Of a stretch of DNA of 37,585 bases, positions 26,460 through 34,884 are shown in pieces. Below the pieces are notes generated by a model. The model was given only the letters and a program-made list of their open reading frames with translations. It searched no databases and was not told where the DNA came from. The position numbers were made by a program, and so were the translations under genes. Origin of the DNA: Nitrospirales bacterium (lineage in GTDB: Bacteria; Nitrospirota; Nitrospiria; Nitrospirales; UBA8639); the NCBI GenBank assembly GCA_029261235.1, contig JAJDBS010000149.1, positions 1-37,585 of the forward strand. The letters run 5' to 3'. Position 1 is the first letter of the stretch, and each line of letters begins with the position of its first letter.

Positions 26460-29450
26460 CTAAATTAACGATCTTGCTTGACTCAATACCTTGTCATCTA
26501 GTTTAAAGTCACCGAGAGAAAATCCATGTCGATCGGCCATGTCAACTGTGTGAAAAACTTGATCAATCTCCAATAGATTCTTGCAGAATGAATGATTACA
26601 TCCCTCAAATCCAACTAATAGCGTTTCCGCCACACAGCCATATGCCAATCTATCTCCAGGCATTCCCACAAAATTGATAGCAGAATCTTCTGGTAATCGT
26701 GCCAGACCACCGTCAAATGCATAAAAGTCAGCCTCTCTTCCTACTAACGTAGTACTCAAGTTTGACGGCACTGAGGCGCAACAGATGACGGACCCCATTT
26801 TCAAATTCTCTGGACTAATGAGATTGGCATCAGGAGAGTTTGTGGCCACAACGACGACATCACAAGAACGTAATATCGCGGGGTTCGTATGAAGTGCTAT
26901 ACCGCAACTCTCCATCGTTCCAAAATGTTCAACCAACACCGATTCGAGACATTTTCCCATGCCTGATGGTGGAGTAGGCGCCTGAAGACCGAAACGCAGC
27001 ATCGCCACGGCCTTGGAGAAATCACTCCCCTCCTGCATTGTTTTGGTTCTTAGGAAAGTAGAGAGTTCTCGTGCAAAACCCGTTAAGGTTGTGTCTTCCA
27101 GGTCAAGACCTTCTGCTGACTCTTGGTGAACAGCCTTAAAGATGCTCTGAAGGCAATGCTGACGAGCATAGTTTAATCTAAAGGTGCCCGATTCTCCTGA
27201 TCGACCGATCAGATATAGTTGCCCGGCATGTCTAGCCAAAACTTGGGAAAGTACGAGACCAATGTTGCCTGTCGCGCCGACAACAGCAACTGAGACCTCA
27301 CTGATTTCGATACCTCGCTCTTCAACAGCCTTTTCAATTCCCTGAAGCACAAGCGCCGCGGTATACGCGTTCCCTGTGGTGATCGGGACTTCATAGTCGT
27401 TAATTGTCGATCCATTGTTTGTGACGATAGAGGTATACGCTCCAAGTCCGACGACTGTTGTGGGGATATTGTCGTCTCCCAGCTCCCGCGCAATAGTCAC
27501 AGCATCTTGAATTTTGTCTTGAATTTCCTGAAGACGGGGGCCAGGCTTTAGGTTGGTCAGAGATTCGGGCAGAAAAGGTACAAACACAAGATTATTTTCC
27601 AACACGAATTCCTGAGATGTAATGTAACTGCTATGGGCATAGACCGGTTCCAAAAATCGTGAAAGCCGTTTCCACCACTGCTCCATGGCTGTTGCCTCCC
27701 ATTGATAGTGAGCGAATGATGGAAAGTAATAGTCGATGAGATGCCGCAGTTTTGTTGGATGCACCACGAAACCAGAGCGTGCATCGATATGATGTTGGCC
27801 TCTCGTTTCATCTACCTTCCACGTGACTGACATGGTTGTTGGATTATGGCGGTCTTCCTCGCGAACGGTCTGTCGGCTCAGGTGTCCCACAAGGCAAAAT
27901 TCGTTGTTGTGGGCAATGACCTGGAACACCTCGTCAAGGGCATGGATACACCGATCGATCTCTTCATTCGTGATGGTGCCTGGGGGTTGAAACCGTAATA
28001 TGGATTGTCGTTCCTTGCCCGGATTGCCTTTGAGCACAGTGGTCAGCGGTGCTAGCACTCGAATATGGTGGTATTCCAGGAGATAACTGGCAATCAACAA
28101 GGCCAAGACGCCCTGTTTGCCGGCTGCTCTAAAAAATGGGGCGTAATGATTGAGATGCGTCAGTTCAACCCCGATCATCAGCCCGCGACCCCTCACATCT
28201 TTAATAATGTCAGGATACCGTTCTTGAAGAGTGCATAATCTGTCTCGGAAGTATGCCCCTTTTTCGACGACCTCGTTAAGGAAACGGTTGTTCTCGCGCG
28301 TAAGAATATCGAGGTATTTAAGCGAAACATGGGAGGAGATCTCGTCTTCCCCAAAGGTAGACGTATGCAAGATTCCGAAGTCTTCATCATAAATGGATTT
28401 CTTGATAAGAGTGGCTCCAATTTTTACCAACCCTCCTCCCAAAGCCTTGCTTAGAGTAATGTATTCAGGTTCAATCCGAGAAAGTGGCGTTTGCGAAAAA
28501 GCACAGATGGCCCCAGTCCGACCGCTCCCCGTTTGAATTTCGTCAATAATGTACGGCACTTTGAGTTGGTCATGGAGACCTGCGAGCGTTTCAAGAACGG
28601 CATCCGGGACAATGAGGATCCCCCCTTCCCCAAGAATGACTTCCATGATAAACGCGATCACTTGGGTCATCCGCGCTGACCGTAATACTACTCGTCCATT
28701 CTCCAGAATGGGGTAATAGAACTGCACGTAATGATTCTTGACCGCATCCTCTAAGCGTTCAGGCTGATTTAAATCAATAAAAACTGGTTGAATAGAAGAC
28801 AGCCCTTCAAATGCCTCACGAAAACTTTTATTGAAGGTCACTTTTAATGACGAGGCCGTCTTCCCATGAAACGCCCCTTTAAAGGCTGCAACAGCGGGGT
28901 GATCTTGAACGCGCTCGAATTGAGCAAGGTTGTACTCGTCAAGATCATCACGGAATTTAGTGAGAGTGGCCTTGCCTTCAGGCAACTCCACGTCAAGCCC
29001 CTCTCGTTCGATACGGTGATACAGATCATTGAGAATACGGGTGTACTTTTCATAGGCACGGCGCACCGCGTCCAAATGCACTTTGTACGCGTGCTTCAAC
29101 GCCGCTTCCACGCTTTCGGTCCCGCTATTGGTGAAGTTCACGTAGTATCCCGTTTTTCCAGGTACGAGTTCATTCAGTCGTTGAGCGAGCGAAGCGGCCT
29201 CCGCACGCATCGAGACTTGCGCATTCATGGGAATGTTACGTGAGACCGCGTCAATGAGGGTCTGTTTCAGCTCAGGATGATTGTGGCCTGCTAGAACTGC
29301 CCCAAATCCACCGATCAGGTCAAGCACAGGAGGTCCATCCTGAGGATAAAGGTAGTTACCCTCCGCGCTGATATACTCCTGATCTAGTCGCAATGCAGTC
29401 AACAACTCAGCCAATTTTGGTTTGCAGTAGTCGTTATACAAATTTGGCAT
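26460..29450 (-). CDS. Fusion: class III PLP aminotransferase + acyl-ACP reductase (AAR-like)
   Basis: A 996-residue fusion. Residues about 1-480 are a class III aminotransferase: FTNSGTESVEAALKHAYKVH, GAFHGKTASSLKVTF, PLP-binding D303 in IIDEIQTGSGRTG, and Schiff-base K335 in LSKALGGG. Residues about 540-996 closely follow cyanobacterial long-chain acyl-ACP reductase: GLGAYTSIVTNNG, ITTGNAYTAALVL, the NAD(P) loop VAVVGATGNIG (G725, G728, G731), VVVVATNSP, and GCVAETLLVGFEG, where C939 aligns with the catalytic Cys of that family. The logical product is a fatty amine: acyl thioester to aldehyde by the C-terminal half, then amine by the N-terminal half. Its start overlaps the upstream ligase by 17 bases, implying translational coupling. 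A related plan (reductase-aminotransferase fusion) is known for TamH in tambjamine synthesis. Confidence 0.88.
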   Translation of the reverse strand: MPNLYNDYCKPKLAELLTALRLDQEYISAEGNYLYPQDGPPVLDLIGGFGAVLAGHNHPELKQTLIDAVSRNIPMNAQVSMRAEAASLAQRLNELVPGKTGYYVNFTNSGTESVEAALKHAYKVHLDAVRRAYEKYTRILNDLYHRIEREGLDVELPEGKATLTKFRDDLDEYNLAQFERVQDHPAVAAFKGAFHGKTASSLKVTFNKSFREAFEGLSSIQPVFIDLNQPERLEDAVKNHYVQFYYPILENGRVVLRSARMTQVIAFIMEVILGEGGILIVPDAVLETLAGLHDQLKVPYIIDEIQTGSGRTGAICAFSQTPLSRIEPEYITLSKALGGGLVKIGATLIKKSIYDEDFGILHTSTFGEDEISSHVSLKYLDILTRENNRFLNEVVEKGAYFRDRLCTLQERYPDIIKDVRGRGLMIGVELTHLNHYAPFFRAAGKQGVLALLIASYLLEYHHIRVLAPLTTVLKGNPGKERQSILRFQPPGTITNEEIDRCIHALDEVFQVIAHNNEFCLVGHLSRQTVREEDRHNPTTMSVTWKVDETRGQHHIDARSGFVVHPTKLRHLIDYYFPSFAHYQWEATAMEQWWKRLSRFLEPVYAHSSYITSQEFVLENNLVFVPFLPESLTNLKPGPRLQEIQDKIQDAVTIARELGDDNIPTTVVGLGAYTSIVTNNGSTINDYEVPITTGNAYTAALVLQGIEKAVEERGIEISEVSVAVVGATGNIGLVLSQVLARHAGQLYLIGRSGESGTFRLNYARQHCLQSIFKAVHQESAEGLDLEDTTLTGFARELSTFLRTKTMQEGSDFSKAVAMLRFGLQAPTPPSGMGKCLESVLVEHFGTMESCGIALHTNPAILRSCDVVVVATNSPDANLISPENLKMGSVICCASVPSNLSTTLVGREADFYAFDGGLARLPEDSAINFVGMPGDRLAYGCVAETLLVGFEGCNHSFCKNLLEIDQVFHTVDMADRHGFSLGDFKLDDKVLSQARSLI

Positions 29451-31170
29451 ATTGATCTTTTTCTCCTATGTCGGGAATCATTCCCTGAAGATAGCGTTCC
29501 AGAATAACCTTACGACGTTTCTTCCCACTTGATGTCTTTTCAATCGTTCCCTTTGCACATAACCTGATGGTCCCCACCATAAGACCGAAGTTTCGCATCA
29601 CGGCACCCTGAATCTGTGATCTCCACACAGACGCAGCCTCAAAAGCCATACGAGCACTCACCTCCACGATAAGAATTGGCTTAGTGAGCCCAGTGGCACT
29701 ATCCTCTGCGGCAATAAGACATGATCTCCCTGGCCCAAGGAATTCTAAGGTCTCCACGACAGATTCAACATCATCAGGAGAGATATTGGAGCCCCCAATG
29801 TTGATAATGTCATCTTGTCGAGCCACGAAAAATAGTTCACCATCGGCCACAAACCCAAGATCACCGGTTTTGAAAATCTGCCCATCAATTTTTTGAGTGG
29901 TCGCTTCAGAGTTGCGATAATACCCGGGCGTGACACAATCGCCATATATCCAGATCTCGCCTAGCCAACGGTCTGGTAGAACCTCACCTGCTTCATTGCG
30001 GATGGTGATGTCATAATCAAGGAACGGAGCTCCAACGGACACAACTCTATTAAATTGCTGCTGCCTTGCATCTGGCTCCAGAACTTGACCATCTGCTTCA
30101 ATGACAACAGCTATATTGCGAATTCGACCACGAGGCGTCACAGTGCATCCAAGAGTGTTCTCCGCCATGCCATAGGCAACGTGGAACTGAGAAGAAGTCA
30201 TCCCCAGGGGGCTGAACACATTGTAGGTCCGATCTAGAACGCTCGCGCTCAATTTTTCTGCCGCAAAGAAGATGTGGAGACCAGAGAGCTCAATAGCTGA
30301 AACATCTTTAGATTTTGAGAGAACGTTACATGCGGCCACCATAGCGGCATTAGTCGTAAAATTAAGGTCAGTGCCTGCTTCAGAAAGTAGCGTAAACCAA
30401 CGTTTAGGGTTCCGCATGTAAAACTCAGGGGAGGTTAAGATATTATTGATGCCCATATACAGCGGAAAGAGGACCCCACCAATCAATCCCAGATCATGGT
30501 TCATGGGCATCCAAGAACCAGCAGAACCGATCGGCTTGGCTGAAGTTTCTCGAGTCCCTCTGGCCATATGGCGCAGCTGATTCATCATCATGTTATGCGT
30601 AACGATCACACCCTTCGGATCCCCTGTACTTCCGGAAGTAAACTGCAGAATGGCAATATCCCCTGCGTCCGGAATTACCCGATCATCAACATAAGACATG
30701 CTTTCATCGTTGATGCATATGAGATGGCTGAGAGACATAATCGATGTAGAGGCTGCGACCCCGATCTCACCTAAAATACTTCGGTCAATGGAGTCATCAC
30801 ATATAAGAATAGAAAAATCGCAGACTGTATCAACTACCTTGATGTAGTTTTGGTAATGAGGACCACTTGTGACATGTGGCCTCAGAGGTACCGCAATCGC
30901 ATTTCGCCTCCAGAGTGCCAACAGTAAGATCACGTAGTCCGCACTATTCGCAAGAATGAGTCCGACGCAATCTCCAGCACCTATTCCCAAATCTTTCAAT
31001 CGGTTGGCACACATTCCGGCCAGAGCATCCATCTCTCTCAGACGTAGACGTCGTTCCTGCTGAGGGAAAAACCAGATGCTGTCTTCTCGTTCAGCACGAA
31101 GGGAAACGATTTCGTTGATGCTGTCAAAACTAGTTTCGTTGTTTAGCATTTTGGCCTGAAGCGTTTGCAT
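29434..31170 (-). CDS. Fatty-acyl-AMP ligase (FAAL)-like enzyme
   Basis: A 578-residue ANL enzyme, first gene of the operon. P-loop LQFTSGSTGDPKGVIVTH is near residues 175-192. SWMPMNHDLGLIGGVLFPLYMG is the segment typical of fatty-acyl-AMP ligases, followed by YGMAENTLGCTVTP, TGDLGFVADGELFFVAR and the C-terminal catalytic Lys region IEKTSSGKKRRKVI. FAALs transfer acyl-AMP to an acyl carrier protein rather than to CoA, which fits the carrier gene at the operon's end. Substrate length is unknown. No strong ribosome-binding site precedes the ATG at 31170; ATG at 31149 is an alternative. A long non-coding region lies upstream. Confidence 0.9.
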   Translation of the reverse strand: MQTLQAKMLNNETSFDSINEIVSLRAEREDSIWFFPQQERRLRLREMDALAGMCANRLKDLGIGAGDCVGLILANSADYVILLLALWRRNAIAVPLRPHVTSGPHYQNYIKVVDTVCDFSILICDDSIDRSILGEIGVAASTSIMSLSHLICINDESMSYVDDRVIPDAGDIAILQFTSGSTGDPKGVIVTHNMMMNQLRHMARGTRETSAKPIGSAGSWMPMNHDLGLIGGVLFPLYMGINNILTSPEFYMRNPKRWFTLLSEAGTDLNFTTNAAMVAACNVLSKSKDVSAIELSGLHIFFAAEKLSASVLDRTYNVFSPLGMTSSQFHVAYGMAENTLGCTVTPRGRIRNIAVVIEADGQVLEPDARQQQFNRVVSVGAPFLDYDITIRNEAGEVLPDRWLGEIWIYGDCVTPGYYRNSEATTQKIDGQIFKTGDLGFVADGELFFVARQDDIINIGGSNISPDDVESVVETLEFLGPGRSCLIAAEDSATGLTKPILIVEVSARMAFEAASVWRSQIQGAVMRNFGLMVGTIRLCAKGTIEKTSSGKKRRKVILERYLQGMIPDIGEKDQYAKFV

Positions 31171-31671
31171 AATTTATTGTTCTTCAAATTTAGTTAATAT
31201 CATCTCCGTGACTCGGGTATTAGCAAAAAGCAAGAACCTTGCCATCTTATTGATGACTGAGTACAGAGGTCATTGCATCGGCGAAACATATTGATTCTAG
31301 GGAAGCTCTTCATTCTTGGTAGGTTAGCTGAAGATCATCGCTATTTCGAAGAGCGTGCCTGTCAGATACACAATTAACCGATTAGATACATAGCAAAAAC
31401 AAATAGGAACGGCGAAATAGGGAGAGCTGCCCCACGTGAGATACCATGTAGTCAGAGTAGGCACTTCCGCAACGATCTGTAAAAATATTTTATACCGTGC
31501 GATAAGAATAACCCTCAACTTTAGCCAAATCCTGAATACTCTCAAGAGTGAGAGACCCTCGAGCATCACAAAGACTTAAAGCGTTATTTCAAAGTTTTAA
31601 GAATTAACTAACAAGCCTCTTTCAAACTAGGCTGGGGATTAAGCTAAGATTCCCGTGATTCTGGGATAAGG

Positions 31672-31780
31672 AGGAAGGATGAGAAAGTAACGGTTTACTC
31701 TTGAAGATAGTATCGAGCATTGACGAGAAGTCGAGACGTTGCCTGTTGAATTTTTCTCACAAAAGGCCCATATATGCTCT
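31672..31780 (+). pseudogene. Possible IS3-family transposase remnant
   Basis: GGAGGAAGG followed by ATGAGAAAG reads MRK, a stop, then RFTLED, close to the usual IS3 OrfA start MRKSRFTEEQ apart from the stop. A second frame just after it reads IVSSIDEKSRRCLL, similar to the OrfB segment IVDEFTRECLA. This would be an internally deleted, broken element. The similarity is short and could be coincidental. Confidence 0.3.
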
Positions 31781-32134
31781 AGAAGAATTCCATTTCAGGA
31801 ACCAACGAGAATGGTCAAAAAAGTCATTAAGCAGGGCAAAAGGGCGAGAACACCGCTGGTGCCTTTTTTCAATATTCCCAGATGATACGGTCACGGATGG
31901 ATGCTCCGGAGAATACAAGGATTTTTCGTCTAAAAAAGTGCTTGAGGTTTGCCGTCATGTATCCAGATCATTGACAAGGCCCGTGACCACTGGCCTTGAT
32001 GGCATTCGCCCTCAGCAGGTCTGAGGAGAAACACCCAATCAAGTAATCGAGCTGTATGCTCGGACAACACCACCTATCACCGGCTAATTGTGGAACAATG
32101 CCAGGAAAACCTCAACGCTAAGCCTCAGCTCGAC

Positions 32135-32156
32135 CGATCGATCGATCGATCGATCG
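32135..32156. repeat. (CGAT)5 tetranucleotide repeat
   Basis: Five perfect CGAT units plus CG, self-complementary, ending 13 bases from the stop of the outer-membrane barrel gene. It lies outside any supported gene, so it would not switch a reading frame. Confidence 0.85.
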
Positions 32157-32169
32157 CATAGTGGCATTA

Positions 32170-33450
32170 TCAGTAGACATAAGACAGCTGGAAGGCCACA
32201 TTGTCCGCATCTTCGAATGGCCTGAGAGAGTCTTCATTTGCAGCATCGATTATCTCGCCATACACCATAAACGTAATACGGTCGAAGAAACGCTCTTTAT
32301 ATTCGAGCCGCCACAATTGTGTTCCATTCGTCAGATCTACAATCACTCCGGCCAGTAGCTCTCCACCCCCAAAGTTATTACGTGACCAGCGAATTGCCGG
32401 AAAGAGATCGTTTTGGAATGGGCGAAAGCCTACGTCGTCTATATCCTGTTGAGAATTGTACAAATATTCAGTGATGATCCCAAAATCGCTGTCTCCAAAC
32501 ACCCCGAAAAAGGTGTATTCAAATCCTCCAACAAACGCGGTAAGATTATCAGGAACCAGATCTCGGCGGCGGAGGCTTCCATCAACCAACACCGAATTGC
32601 CCACAAAAGATCCAGCGATTCCAGTATCCTGGTATTGAATTTCGGCCTTGAGCAGCCAACTCCCTAAGCTCATTTGAATATCTCCGCTCACCTGTTGAAC
32701 TTCATAATACAAGGTCTCCGCTTTTCCGACACCTGGATTCAATGTGAGCACCGGGAATCGTTCATAACCATTGAAGTAAATCAAACCGATGTCAGCAGAC
32801 CCAAGCGTGCTCTTCCAGCGGAGGGCAAACTGGGGCCGAAGACGCTCAGCGGTATTCGTATAGAAACGATCCTCGTCGATATTGAAACCGCCAGCTAGAG
32901 GATTATAGGGATTGACCTTGTCAGGAAGAGTAGCAGGCGTGAAGTAAGGTAAGTAATACACATCAACGACCTGATCTCCGAGAAAACCCCTGACTCGGAT
33001 TGCCGGTTCTCCGATTTTATTTTCTCTAGGATCGAAGAAATCCACCCTGTAATCCTTTTGATTAAAGATGTCATTGAGATTAAAAGACTCCACTGCACCC
33101 CAGAAATGGGTTTGGTATCCGGCACGGACCTCGAAATATTCTGCAACATATTCGCCATAGATATCGTCGAGCGAAAGTAAATTGTATTCCGAATCATTGA
33201 GCCCAAGGCGGAATCGTGGAGCGATGACAGCCGCCCAGGAGCTTTTGTACTGTAGACCCAAGTCAGGTTTGACCTGGAGGAATGAAATCACGTCTTTCTG
33301 GGATCCACTCTGCGCGTCAGGGAAGAAGGCAACATGAGCTATCCCCGTAGCCTTGAAATCATATTCGAGTGGATAGCCCTGCTGTGTGGTAAAAAATAGG
33401 ATAAAGATAGTGAGGATCAGGCACATCATAGAAAAATACTCACGATCCAT
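32170..33450 (-). CDS. Outer-membrane beta-barrel protein (DUF1302-like)
   Basis: A 426-residue exported protein. A hydrophobic signal segment (MMCLILTIFILFF) ends near GYPLE. The mature part is a series of amphipathic strands rich in Tyr/Phe and Gly/Asp turns, with VRAGYQTHFWGAVESFNLNDIFNQKDY and FFDPRENKIGEPAIRVRGF typical of proteins that neighbour LolA-like and MMPL genes (DUF1302-like), and a terminal strand NVAFQLSYVY. It is on the same strand as the lipid operon but about 1 kb upstream. A role as the outer-membrane exit or receptor for the exported lipid is inferred from this partnership. ATG at 33429 is a second possible start. Confidence 0.8.
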   Translation of the reverse strand: MDREYFSMMCLILTIFILFFTTQQGYPLEYDFKATGIAHVAFFPDAQSGSQKDVISFLQVKPDLGLQYKSSWAAVIAPRFRLGLNDSEYNLLSLDDIYGEYVAEYFEVRAGYQTHFWGAVESFNLNDIFNQKDYRVDFFDPRENKIGEPAIRVRGFLGDQVVDVYYLPYFTPATLPDKVNPYNPLAGGFNIDEDRFYTNTAERLRPQFALRWKSTLGSADIGLIYFNGYERFPVLTLNPGVGKAETLYYEVQQVSGDIQMSLGSWLLKAEIQYQDTGIAGSFVGNSVLVDGSLRRRDLVPDNLTAFVGGFEYTFFGVFGDSDFGIITEYLYNSQQDIDDVGFRPFQNDLFPAIRWSRNNFGGGELLAGVIVDLTNGTQLWRLEYKERFFDRITFMVYGEIIDAANEDSLRPFEDADNVAFQLSYVY

Positions 33451-33610
33451 GACCGATTTCTTGAAGGAAAAAGATACGAGAAAATAAGGGCTACCATTCG
33501 AAATACAATACTCAATTTCTTCTCGACTAGAGTAGTTTTGGATCTATAGAGCTCAGTATGTATCACAATTCCATAAAAACCGATATTGTCCTACCTGCAC
33601 ATTGGTTTTT

Positions 33611-34258
33611 TCAAGATAATCGCGGCTTAATCAAAAAGACGCCATCTCGTATAGTCAACAGTACAGCAGAAATTCGCGGTTCTGCATGCACTAGGCGATT
33701 CAGTTTTTGAATGGCTTCGGTATTGGAATCTGGCGGTGGACTCTTCAACACGTCTCCGCTCCACAGCACATTATCAATCAGAATCACACCAGTCGGAGCA
33801 ACCAACTCCAAAGCCCGCTGAAAATAGTTCACATAATTAGCTTTGTCGGCATCAATAAAAATGAGATCGAATTGACCATCCACGGTTGCAAGGGTTTCCA
33901 GTGCCGGAGCGAGACGAAGTTGGATTTTTGAACCATGCGGACTTTCAGCCCAATACTTTTTGGCCAAAGTCGTCGATTCCGGATCAATATCACAGGTGAT
34001 GACCTCTCCCCCATCGGGAAGACTCTCCGCAAAACACAATGCGCTATAGCCAGTAAACGTGCCGATCTCTAAGATGCGCTTGGCACCAACACTCATAGCC
34101 ATGACCTTCAAAAAGGCTCCTTCCAAAGGCCCGACGACCATTTGAGGACATTCCATCGTACGATGCGTGTCTTCCCGTAACCGTCTACAAATATCCGATT
34201 CGTTATTCGAATGAGCTTCCGCATAGGCCTCAACCTCAGGTAACACCATTGGTTTCAT
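33611..34258 (-). CDS. SAM-dependent O-methyltransferase (caffeoyl-CoA OMT type)
   Basis: A 215-residue class I methyltransferase of the cation-dependent COMT/COG4122 group. Motifs are the SAM loop ILEIGTFTGYSAL, the acidic residue pair in ITCDIDPE, the metal-binding FIDADKANY, and DNVLWSGDV with the Asp-Asn pair that completes the metal site. The substrate is typically a catechol or similar vicinal hydroxyl; here it is unknown. AGGAGGGGG seven bases before the ATG is a strong ribosome-binding site. It lies 160 bp upstream of the barrel gene on the same strand, so a role in modifying the lipid product is possible but not shown. Confidence 0.92.
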   Translation of the reverse strand: MKPMVLPEVEAYAEAHSNNESDICRRLREDTHRTMECPQMVVGPLEGAFLKVMAMSVGAKRILEIGTFTGYSALCFAESLPDGGEVITCDIDPESTTLAKKYWAESPHGSKIQLRLAPALETLATVDGQFDLIFIDADKANYVNYFQRALELVAPTGVILIDNVLWSGDVLKSPPPDSNTEAIQKLNRLVHAEPRISAVLLTIRDGVFLIKPRLS

Positions 34259-34884
34259 GATCGCCCCCTCCTATAAAAATTTAATTTACAAATCAGCAAC
34301 GCATTCATTTTCCTCTTCAACATTCTTTCTCGGCAAGCATGACGAGGTGAAATGCTATGTCGTCATTTCGTTCAGCCCCTTGTTTTATCAAATCGGATGA
34401 ACTCCTCTTACAACGGACAGAAATAACGATGCGGAAAATATAGGATCATATAGAATCGATCGTTCCCGGCTCTTTCACGTGAAACACTGAATTGATCTGC
34501 TCCCCTAGTCCGACGCCTGCCGCCCGTCCCCAGGGTAGGACGCTCTTAACAATTGGCGAGCCTTGTTTGAGCGCAGCGAGTTGGCGCGGCTTCCTAAGCT
34601 TTGCGTCCGCCACATCTGATCAGACGGATGGGGCGTCAATGATTTTTCCTACTTTTCCCAAAAGAAAAGTAAGTCGTCTGCCTGGCCGAAACTCGGCATC
34701 TTCAGAAAAATCAAGAGATCGTTATTTCGAATAGCTCCCCGATAATACTTGTAGGAAATTGCGAGGAAAATGAGATCTTCGCTCTTGATGATAACTGAGA
34801 GTGTTTATTGCCAATTTCTGTACCGCTGACGTACAGTCCTACACGATACATCTCCCCACTTCATTATGAAAAAAGGATAGATCC
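34259..34884. other. Spacer with nested inverted repeat
   Basis: About 620 bases between divergent genes. The right part, 34490-34735, looks like a repeated non-coding sequence (see the hairpin inside it) rather than a gene, although an 80-codon frame runs through it. The left part shows nothing I can name. Confidence 0.45.
34621..34680. repeat. Nested inverted repeat (TACTTTTC/GAAAAGTA inside CAGACG/CGTCTG)
   Basis: TACTTTTC, loop CCAAAA, GAAAAGTA is a perfect 8-bp hairpin at 34650-34671. It is flanked by CAGACG (34621-34626) and CGTCTG (34675-34680), which are also complementary. From memory, stretches with GGCGAGCCTTGTTTGAGCG plus such an AAAAGTA hairpin recur between genes in many Gram-negative genomes. 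Confidence 0.5.

Larger units (their letters stand above)
31171..32169. other. 1-kb non-coding, decayed region
   Basis: No intact gene. It should hold the promoter for the lipid operon near its left end, but I cannot point to a convincing -35/-10 pair. Around 31675-31780 are possible remains of an IS3-type insertion sequence, and near its right end is a (CGAT)5 repeat. Frames at 31324-31569 and 31701-32024 have no recognisable full product. Confidence 0.5.

Noticed and set aside
31324-31569. 81-codon minus-strand frame with hydrophobic composition
   Set aside because: No ribosome-binding site, no recognisable family, and unusual Trp/Tyr-rich composition typical of chance frames in AT-rich DNA.
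31701-32024. 107-codon plus-strand frame in the decayed region
   Set aside because: Only its first 16 residues resemble anything (an IS3 OrfB segment); the rest has no domain pattern and no ribosome-binding site, so it is not called as a gene.
34492-34734. 80-codon frame before the carboxypeptidase gene
   Set aside because: It runs through the nested inverted repeat and looks like translated repeat sequence rather than a protein.
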